A DNA stretch of 13,648 nt from contig CAMCFM010000056.1 in assembly GCA_945874095.1 (NCBI GenBank), positions 1-13,648 of the forward strand. Reading direction: 5' to 3'. The translations under genes were made by a program, and so were the position numbers. This document shows positions 1 through 5,119 of the stretch, piece by piece (position 1 is the first letter of the stretch; the number at the start of each line of letters is the position of its first letter). Source of the stretch: Candidatus Kuenenia stuttgartensis (GTDB lineage: Bacteria > Planctomycetota > Planctomycetia > Isosphaerales > Isosphaeraceae). The notes beneath the pieces were generated by a model. It had not been told where the DNA came from. It made no database searches and saw only the letters and a program-made list of their open reading frames with translations.

Positions 1-143
1 CCTGGAGCACAGGGTCAACACAACCTATCTACCTCGCCTTCAAGCCCGTCACCGTCCCCGAGCCATCCACCTACGCCCTAGCCACCATCGCCACGGGCGT
101 AATGGCCTATCTGGCCCGCCGCCGCAAGGCCCGCACCGCCTGA
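1..143 (+). CDS. 3' end of a PEP-CTERM sorted surface/exported protein (partial)
   Basis: The reading frame is open from position 3 to the TGA at 141-143; the gene begins outside the window. The last 46 residues contain the motif VPEPST, then a hydrophobic stretch (YALATIATGVMAYLA), then a basic tail (RRRKARTA). This three-part tail is the PEP-CTERM signal, which established work links to recognition by an exosortase at the inner membrane and to export or surface display. The visible part upstream of VPEP shows no recognisable domain, so the body of the protein and its function are unknown. A strong intrinsic terminator follows 12 bases after the stop, so this is the last gene of its transcript. 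Confidence 0.85.
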   Translation, partial: WSTGSTQPIYLAFKPVTVPEPSTYALATIATGVMAYLARRRKARTA

Positions 144-155
144 TCAACAACCCCC

Positions 156-196
156 AAGGGTGGGACGGCAAAACCACGCCCACCCTTATTTTTTTT
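156..196 (+). terminator. Rho-independent terminator after the PEP-CTERM gene
   Basis: A perfect 9-bp stem pairs AAGGGTGGG (156-164) with CCCACCCTT (179-187) around a 14-nt loop. It is followed by one A and eight T residues (189-196). It lies just after the stop codon at 143 in the correct orientation, so it very probably ends that transcript. Confidence 0.88.
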
Positions 197-368
197 CAAC
201 GCCTCCCAATCATCCCCCAAATCCGCCGAATAACCCCGAAAATGTAGGCCCGATCCCCTCATCGGGATCACATTACACAAAAAACCGAATCATTCAAATC
301 GATTATTTTAAATAACGCAGGGCGATAGCGGTAAGTTTCCATCAACACCAAACAAATCGCCTGACTAA
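197..368. other. Non-coding spacer with one bulged hairpin
   Basis: No convincing gene is seen. One foldable element lies at 241-274: GATCCC (252-257) pairs with GGGATC (264-269) around a 6-nt loop. An outer AATGT (241-245) pairs with ACATT (270-274), leaving a 6-nt bulge on the left side only. No T-run follows it, so it is not an obvious terminator. The rest of the stretch is AT-richer than the genes and otherwise featureless. Confidence 0.5.
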
Positions 369-754
369 TACTACAGTTTGAGATCCAGTTGAAACAGCGT
401 ATTTTGAAGGATTTGCTTCAGGGCCAAAGGCCCTTTCCATACCAGCGAGGGCCAGCGGCCCTCGTCAGTTGTCCAAACCGAAAAATGCTTTGAGGGCTGA
501 AAGCCCGATACCTCTCACGTCACGACTCAGGAAACAATATGCGAATGGGGCGGGCTATCAGCCCTTGTTTCACATCGCAAAGCAATATGATTTGATCCGA
601 TATCCTCTCGATGGCCTTCGACCATCGCTGGTATGTGAAGGGCCGTGGGCCCTGAAATCAAAAAAACTGACTGGCGATATGTGCCGCCAGAACACATTTA
701 CATGCAGAGACTTGTGTAAAATCGACAAGCCCGGGTCAAACTCCAACTGTAGTG
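369..754. mobile_element. Candidate non-autonomous TIR-bounded element carrying a hairpin array
   Basis: The left end reads T-ACTACAGTT-T-GAG (369-382). The reverse complement of the right end (741-754) reads C-ACTACAGTT-G-GAG, so the two ends match at 12 of 14 positions in inverted orientation. The tetranucleotide CTAA lies immediately outside both ends (365-368 and 755-758) and could be a target-site duplication. The interior holds seven perfect short hairpins and no gene that looks real. The size, the ends and the lack of coding capacity fit a MITE-like element moved in trans. This is inference from the sequence alone; I do not recognise a named family, and the 4-bp duplication could be chance. 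Confidence 0.5.
420..690. repeat. Array of seven short palindromes with mostly 3-nt loops
   Basis: Perfect stems are at 420-425/429-434 (AGGGCC, loop AAA), 446-453/457-464 (CGAGGGCC, loop AGC), 494-498/502-506 (GGGCT, loop GAA), 552-556/560-564 (GGGCT, loop ATC), 609-614/622-627 (CGATGG, 7-nt loop), 639-644/648-653 (AGGGCC, loop GTG) and 671-676/685-690 (CTGGCG, 8-nt loop). Five of the seven share a GGGCC or GGGCT arm closed by exactly three bases, with no T-runs that would make them terminators. They start about 26 to 58 bases apart. The arrangement resembles REP-type palindrome arrays or a structured RNA. An eighth, outlying hairpin is at 872-888. Confidence 0.7.
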
Positions 755-839
755 CTAACCGCTCAATATAAAAATCCTGGCCTATCCCGTAACTTTCCGA
801 TTCTTCTGAATCTGAAATACAATCGCTGCAAAACTCAGC

Positions 840-890
840 AAACAGAGGCCTTTCCAGATCAATAGCCACCAGGGCCTTCACCAGGCCCCG
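840..890. repeat. Outlying hairpin resembling a degenerate copy of the array's left part
   Basis: GGGCCT (872-877) pairs perfectly with AGGCCC (883-888) around a 5-nt loop. The preceding bases, AGGCC-TTTCCA and then ACCAG-GGCC, resemble the order of sequence blocks at 429-453 inside the palindrome array. This suggests a diverged duplicate lying outside the inverted-repeat boundaries. It sits about 53 bases beyond the stop of the cupin-like gene on the minus strand. It has no T-run there, so a role as terminator is doubtful. Confidence 0.4.
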
Positions 891-941
891 ATGACACCTA
901 TCTCATTGATGATTCCAATGCAACTTCAGCGGTTCCAAAAA

Positions 942-1685
942 TCAACCATACAACTGATTCACCCGCCCATAGCTCACCTTCGGGGCTTTGATCAGGCCAC
1001 CTGAGAGCTTCTCGCCCATGGGATCGACATAAACCCGGCCAGGACCATTTTGATTGGTCGGGTCCGTGTTATTGACGTGCACGTTGAAAATGAAACCGGT
1101 TTCGCTCTCGGCCGTGAACCAGTGGACGTTGTCCTTATGATCGGAAACAGTTGAAAATTCGCCCGGCTTGAAGGTGCGATCAATTGTCGGCTTCACAATG
1201 TAATGGTCTTTGTGATCTTCCACCCGATCATAATGGCGACCCCTGAAATCGCCCTTAAGGACGATAAAACCGGTGGCCATGTTGTTATGCCCGTGAGGCA
1301 CCACGGAACGCCCTTTGGTCATGGCAAAAACCTGTCGGCCAAACACCAGATTCGTCGGCAGACCACCCACCTTGAAATCAACCGTCAGACTTTTGGCCCC
1401 CTTGGCCGGATAGTCCACCTGCTTGCTGAGCTTGTCGAAATCCAGCGTTTTCAAAAGATCCTCAAGGTTCACCCTGGCGTAAAGACCTTCCAGAGCCGAT
1501 TGGAATTCGAGATCTTTTGTTTTATGGTCGGCCACATCGCGACTGATCTGATAAAGCTGCTTGTACCAGTCGGTAAGCATCGGGCTGACATCGGCACCGA
1601 AAAGATTGTGGCTGGAAAGTGATTCAATCAACGCCAGGGCTGTGAGCGACGACAGAAAGTCGCGGCGGTTTGGCTCTTGAGACAT
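942..1685 (-). CDS. Tat-exported cupin-like protein of unknown function
   Basis: This is a 247-aa protein. Its N terminus carries a twin-arginine motif (NRRDFLSS, R7-R8) followed by a hydrophobic stretch, so export in folded form by the Tat pathway is likely. Residues 100-205 look like a single cupin (RmlC-type jelly roll) domain. A histidine pair (H131, H133) precedes a GD-containing strand, and further histidines at 183 and 188 lie in a second block, the layout of a metal-binding cupin. The usual motif-1 glutamate is not evident, so metal binding is uncertain. Residues 35-95 are probably helical. The start is supported by GGAG ten bases upstream. It is divergent from the nfeD pair, with a 267-bp spacer. 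The substrate cannot be inferred. Confidence 0.75.
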   Translation of the reverse strand: MSQEPNRRDFLSSLTALALIESLSSHNLFGADVSPMLTDWYKQLYQISRDVADHKTKDLEFQSALEGLYARVNLEDLLKTLDFDKLSKQVDYPAKGAKSLTVDFKVGGLPTNLVFGRQVFAMTKGRSVVPHGHNNMATGFIVLKGDFRGRHYDRVEDHKDHYIVKPTIDRTFKPGEFSTVSDHKDNVHWFTAESETGFIFNVHVNNTDPTNQNGPGRVYVDPMGEKLSGGLIKAPKVSYGRVNQLYG

Positions 1686-1735
1686 CGCAATGGGGCTCCG
1701 GTTAGGAATGAAGCTGGTTCAAGATTGTGGATTGA

Positions 1736-1773
1736 TGTGAATCAGACACGATCCTCGACTGATCTTATTCACA
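1736..1773. promoter_or_regulatory. Inverted repeat in the divergent promoter region (possible operator)
   Basis: TGTGAAT (1736-1742) and ATTCACA (1767-1773) form perfect 7-bp inverted arms separated by 24 bases. They lie between the cupin-like gene and the nfeD promoter. The half-site looks like those of many bacterial regulators, but the spacing is wide, and no regulator is encoded nearby. Function is speculative. Confidence 0.3.
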
Positions 1774-1853
1774 CTATCGTGCCGGTACGCCCAAAGATAG
1801 AAGATTTTACGAATAAAGTTGGGACCAAAGTTTTCTCCTGAACGCCCGATTTT

Positions 1854-1883
1854 TTGACCTCCCCGTATCAGCCTGCATATAAT
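1854..1883 (+). promoter_or_regulatory. Near-consensus sigma-70-type promoter of the nfeD pair
   Basis: A -35 box TTGACC (1854-1859) and a -10 box TATAAT (1878-1883) are separated by 18 bases. Transcription should begin near 1890, giving a leader of about 60 bases before the ATG at 1953. The TTG of the -35 box could be misread as a start codon in frame with the gene. Since it precedes the expected transcript start, it cannot be the translation start if this promoter is used. Confidence 0.75.
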
Positions 1884-1952
1884 CAGATTATCATAGACTT
1901 TCGGCTGATCCTTACCCAATTCAAACTTAAGCTGACGAGGCGAGAACGCAAC

Positions 1953-4238
1953 ATGAGCCCCCCTCGCCTGATTACTATCCAACTGCTTCTTTTGACTCTC
2001 TTTACCACTTTATTCGGACTCTCTGACGCAGCCCATGCTCAAAACACGGCCGCCGCCGAACCGAACGGTCAGGCCGAAAAAACTCCCGGCCAGTTTTTTA
2101 TCGTACAGGAGCCGATCACCGACCAATCGGTCAGGAAACTCGAATCAGCCGCAATGGCTTACGTACGCAAGGAAACCGATAAAGGCAAAGCCCCAATCCT
2201 GATCTTCGAGTTCCGCAGCCGATCCACCGCCGATCAACCTGCCAGCCGATTCGGATCTGTCCTGGAATTGTGCCAACTGATCTCCCGAAAACTCACGGGA
2301 GCCAGATTGGTCGTCGGTTACGTTCCAGAGCCACTCACAGGCTATGCGGCTCTGGCCCCACTGGCCTGCCAGGAAGTCATCTTCGGAACCAAAGCCACTA
2401 TTGGCCAGATCGTTCCGCCCAATACAGACGCTCTCACGGCCCGAACTGCTCGCGGATTTGCGGCCGAACTTGCCACCAGCCTCGGCCGATCCTCTGACCT
2501 GTATGAAGCCCTGATTGACGACCGCATCGAGCTTCTGGAACTGACCACAGCCGACAACCAGCGTCACTACGTCTTAAAAGATCGTTACGAAGCCTTCGCG
2601 CGTACCAAAGCCGTGGCCCATCAGCAACCCGCCTGGCCCGCAGGTTCAAGACGGATCATCGACTCTACCAAAGCTCGCGGAGTTCTCTCCAGGCTCACGG
2701 TCGATAATCCTCAGGAAATTCTGGCCGTTTATCGGCTCGACGAATCCGCTCTCAGGCCCGACCCAACCCTGGGAGTGGCCACAAAGGGCCTTTGGATCAA
2801 TCTCAATGGAAAACTCGACAATTTCAAGCTCGGCTACATCAAACGCAAGCTAGGCCTATTAACAGGCTCTAACATCAATGTGGTCGTATTGGAGATGGAC
2901 ATTCGGGGCGACGATCTCGTAGTCGCTGCCGAACTGGCCAATCAGCTCGACAAACTGACCAACGTTCGCAAAGTGGCCTACATCACAGGCAAGGCCGAAG
3001 GTGCTGCCGTGCTGCCCATGCTGGCCTGCGACATGATTTTTGTGAAGCCTGGAGCAAAAATCGGCGACGCCTATCTGCAAAATCTGCCTGAGGGTAAGTC
3101 GAAGCCGAAAGTGCCGACTCAGGCCTCAATCACAGCGGCAAGCAACGATGCCCAACGCTTTGCAAAAGCACATGGATACGCCCAAGGCCTGGCCAAAGGC
3201 CTGTTCGAGCCTGATTTGACCATCGTAAAGGCTCAGGATTTAAATTCAGGGGCCGTTGTTGCAGTCGATAAAGCCGATGTGGACGCCGAACCAAAGCGAT
3301 TTCGCCAGCGAGAGATTTTAAAGCCTGCTGGAGAGCACTGGACATTCGATAGCACTTTGGCTGTAAGTATGGGATTGGCGACTGTCGAGGAGTCGGCCGA
3401 CAGCCTGATCACACGCATCGGGCTTGATCAGGACCGGCTCGAGAAAATCGGCCCATCGTGGGTCGACTACCTGATCGCCATCCTCAATAATCGCCTGATG
3501 ACCGGCTTTATCCTGACCATGGGCCTGTTCCTGCTGGTCCTCGAATTCAAGCTGCCGGGGATCGGGCTGCCGGCGATCGGGTCCACCATCTGCTTCACCC
3601 TGTTTTTCTGGAGCCATTACCTGAGCGGAACGGCCGACCAGTTAGAGATCCTTTTGTTTGCGATTGGCTTGATTTGTCTCGCTCTGGAGCTGTTCGTTTT
3701 TCCTGGATTCGGGATCTTCGGGCTTGCCGGAGTCCTGCTCACCATCACGTCGATCGTTCTGGCAAGCCACACGTTCCTCTGGCCGAGCGGGGCCTCGGAA
3801 TACCGCGAAATGGGCCAGACATTGATCCAACTCCTCTCAGCGCTGGCTGTTGTGGTCACCGGAATTGTCTGGGTCGGTAAGAACATGCAGAAAGTTCCGT
3901 TTCTCAAGGGGTTGGTCCTCCTGCCCTCAGATCGGCCCAGCTATCACCAGGAACTGGATCAAACCATTCCAGGCGATACAGAGCTGAATTTAAGCCACCT
4001 GATCGGCCAGATCGGCCTGACCACCACTCCACTTAGGCCCACAGGCAAGGCCAGATTCGGAGACCTGATTGTGGACGCCACAGCGCAGACCGGCGCACTG
4101 GAGCACAATCAATCTGTGGAAGTGGTGGCTACACGAGGCCTTAGAGTGATCGTGCGCGACGTGCGATCGCCAGATTCACGGTTGATCGAACGGTCCAGCG
4201 ATCCCTTCCAGTTTGATGAGGACCTGTTCAAATCGTGA
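1953..4238 (+). CDS. Membrane NfeD-family protein with tandem ClpP-fold domains
   Basis: This is a 761-aa protein. The ATG at 1953 is chosen because it begins a signal peptide (residues 1-30, ending AHAQ), follows a GAGG motif at 1937-1940, and lies downstream of the promoter. Two ClpP/crotonase-like domains follow at about 46-225 and 276-490. Then come about five membrane segments (about 515-641) and a C-terminal NfeD OB-fold (681-736, LIGQIGLTTTPLRPTGKA). NfeD proteases of this family normally have an AxAASAGT-type serine motif. Here the aligned segments read LTGYAALAPLACQ and AEGAAVLPMLACD, so glycine (G130, G350) appears to replace the catalytic serine in both domains. The protein may therefore be a non-catalytic scaffold or membrane organiser. 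It is co-transcribed with the short NfeD downstream, overlapping it by four bases. Confidence 0.85.
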   Translation: MSPPRLITIQLLLLTLFTTLFGLSDAAHAQNTAAAEPNGQAEKTPGQFFIVQEPITDQSVRKLESAAMAYVRKETDKGKAPILIFEFRSRSTADQPASRFGSVLELCQLISRKLTGARLVVGYVPEPLTGYAALAPLACQEVIFGTKATIGQIVPPNTDALTARTARGFAAELATSLGRSSDLYEALIDDRIELLELTTADNQRHYVLKDRYEAFARTKAVAHQQPAWPAGSRRIIDSTKARGVLSRLTVDNPQEILAVYRLDESALRPDPTLGVATKGLWINLNGKLDNFKLGYIKRKLGLLTGSNINVVVLEMDIRGDDLVVAAELANQLDKLTNVRKVAYITGKAEGAAVLPMLACDMIFVKPGAKIGDAYLQNLPEGKSKPKVPTQASITAASNDAQRFAKAHGYAQGLAKGLFEPDLTIVKAQDLNSGAVVAVDKADVDAEPKRFRQREILKPAGEHWTFDSTLAVSMGLATVEESADSLITRIGLDQDRLEKIGPSWVDYLIAILNNRLMTGFILTMGLFLLVLEFKLPGIGLPAIGSTICFTLFFWSHYLSGTADQLEILLFAIGLICLALELFVFPGFGIFGLAGVLLTITSIVLASHTFLWPSGASEYREMGQTLIQLLSALAVVVTGIVWVGKNMQKVPFLKGLVLLPSDRPSYHQELDQTIPGDTELNLSHLIGQIGLTTTPLRPTGKARFGDLIVDATAQTGALEHNQSVEVVATRGLRVIVRDVRSPDSRLIERSSDPFQFDEDLFKS

Positions 4239-4744
4239 ATCTCTATATCTGGCCGACACTGCTGCTGATCGGCTCACTACTCCTGATTTTTCTCGAAGTT
4301 TTCCTGCCCTCCGCAGGCTTGATTCCGCTCATGGCCATAGGCCTCTCAGCCGCATCGATCTGGAGCGCATTTGCCGTATCCACCATGACCGGCCTGATTT
4401 TTCTGGCCATTGAATTGGCCCTCCTGCCAGTCGTGGTCCTGATGGCAGCATCGGTCTGGCCGCATACTCCGATGGCTCGATTTTTCATGCTGAAACCACC
4501 TGGCGATGGAGATAAATCCGAATTTGGGGAGATGAAAAGCGAATATCAGTTCGATCTCCAAGCCTTGGTCGGACAAGTCGGATTCGCAATGACCGACCTA
4601 AAGCCAGGCGGAACGGTGGAAGTGGAAAATCAAAGGGTCGACGCCCTGACCGACGAAGGTTTTATCCCGGCAGACACAACCATCAAAGTAATCGGAACCC
4701 GCCAAAGCCAATTGCTGGTAAGAAGTTACATGCATAACAGCTAA
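4235..4744 (+). CDS. Short NfeD-family membrane protein
   Basis: This is a 169-aa protein starting with GTG, whose GTGA overlaps the stop of the upstream gene, so translation is probably coupled. A GATGAGG motif 13 bases upstream could serve as ribosome binding site. Three hydrophobic segments (about 5-22, 28-48, 52-75) are followed by a cytosolic-type NfeD OB-fold at 109-163 (LVGQVGFAMTDLKPGGTVEV, then EGFIPADTTIKVIG). In known systems, short NfeD proteins work with a flotillin-like partner at membrane microdomains. No flotillin gene follows here; the next bases are palindromic repeats and then a gene on the other strand. The GXV and LKPGG motifs and the length are typical of the family, so the assignment is firm although its biochemical role is not. 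Confidence 0.88.
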   Translation: MNLYIWPTLLLIGSLLLIFLEVFLPSAGLIPLMAIGLSAASIWSAFAVSTMTGLIFLAIELALLPVVVLMAASVWPHTPMARFFMLKPPGDGDKSEFGEMKSEYQFDLQALVGQVGFAMTDLKPGGTVEVENQRVDALTDEGFIPADTTIKVIGTRQSQLLVRSYMHNS

Positions 4745-4775
4745 GAAACAATTCGCCTGACAAGCTTCAGCTCGG

Positions 4776-4858
4776 TTTATCTAGCCGGCCTTGGCGATAG
4801 CCCCGGTTGGATGGGATTCGATTTACCTAGCCGGGCTTGGCGATAGCCCCGGTTGGAT
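4776..4858. repeat. Two 37-bp palindromic repeats, 46-bp period
   Basis: Copies lie at 4776-4812 and 4822-4858 and are identical at 35 of 37 positions. Each contains a hairpin with core arms GGGCT-type and AGCCC around the loop TGGCGAT. In copy 2 the stem is complete apart from one bulged C; in copy 1 one substitution (C at 4789 instead of G) breaks a pair. The GGGCT/AGCCC core matches hairpins in the array at 494-564, suggesting a related dispersed palindrome family. They follow the nfeD pair and could also act in 3'-end formation. Confidence 0.75.
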
Positions 4859-4897
4859 TTATTCTGCGGAAACTATTGACGCCCATAAGCGTCTTTC

Positions 4898-5031
4898 TAT
4901 TGGCACGTTCCCCTGACCGGGCGGGCTTTCGCACTTTCAATCAATACGCTTGTAACATGTTATAATGAAACATTTTATATCACACCAAAAATCAAACCCA
5001 AAACCCGCCATGTCAGGGGACATGGCCTATA
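4898..5031. mobile_element. Candidate MITE-like inverted structure
   Basis: Positions 4898-4925 and the reverse complement of 5004-5031 match at 21 of 28 positions. The best blocks are TCCCCTGAC and GGCGGG, separated by two mismatched bases. The 78-bp interior is AT-rich and contains TAACATGTTA (a perfect palindrome, 4953-4962) and TATAAT (4961-4966), but no gene. The right arm also contains its own small hairpin CCATGTC/GACATGG (5008-5014/5019-5025). Size and symmetry suggest a miniature inverted-repeat element or a remnant of one. No clear target duplication was found, so a long-stem structured RNA is an alternative. Confidence 0.4.
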
Positions 5032-5040
5032 TAACATGAT

Positions 5041-5079
5041 TCAAAAGCAAAAGGGAGCAGCCTTTGCAGGCCGCTCCCT
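5041..5079 (-). terminator. Rho-independent terminator of the cytochrome-WD40 gene
   Basis: On the minus strand AGGGAGC (5079-5073) pairs with GCTCCCT (5058-5052). An inner CCT/AGG pairing lies within the loop, and the stem is followed by the T-rich run TTTTGCTTTTGA. It is 41 bases past the stop codon of the gene that ends at 5120, in the right orientation. It ends the DUF1549/WD40 transcript. Confidence 0.82.
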
Positions 5080-5119
5080 GATTGCTTTGAGATATCCCGT
5101 CAGACTTCGAGAATCAGAC

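Larger units (their letters stand above)
4745..5119. other. Gene-free intergenic region rich in repeats
   Basis: No coding sequence is seen. From left to right it contains a pair of 37-bp palindromic repeats (4776-4858), a short hairpin GACGC/GCGTC (4878-4882/4889-4893), a 134-bp inverted structure with an AT-rich centre (4898-5031), and the terminator of the minus-strand WD40 gene (5041-5079). The two flanking genes converge here. Apart from the palindromes, no intrinsic terminator for the nfeD transcript is evident. Confidence 0.7.

Noticed and set aside
420..690. CRISPR array
   Set aside because: The hairpins are not copies of one repeat and the spacing varies from about 26 to 58 bases, with no unique spacers of constant size and no cas gene in the window.
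469..771. A 100-codon plus-strand open frame in the hairpin array
   Set aside because: It starts with a rare TTG, has no ribosome binding site, and its composition follows the hairpins. Probably chance.
570..881. A 103-codon minus-strand open frame through the hairpin array
   Set aside because: It runs across the palindromes and past the element boundary. The translation has no recognisable motif, so it is probably chance.
1736..1773. A CRP-type binding site
   Set aside because: Arms resemble TGTGA/TCACA, but the spacing of 24 bases does not fit the 6-base spacing of CRP sites.
4936..4966. A plus-strand promoter ending in TATAAT at 4961-4966
   Set aside because: No good -35 box lies at 16-18 bases, and there is no plus-strand gene downstream.
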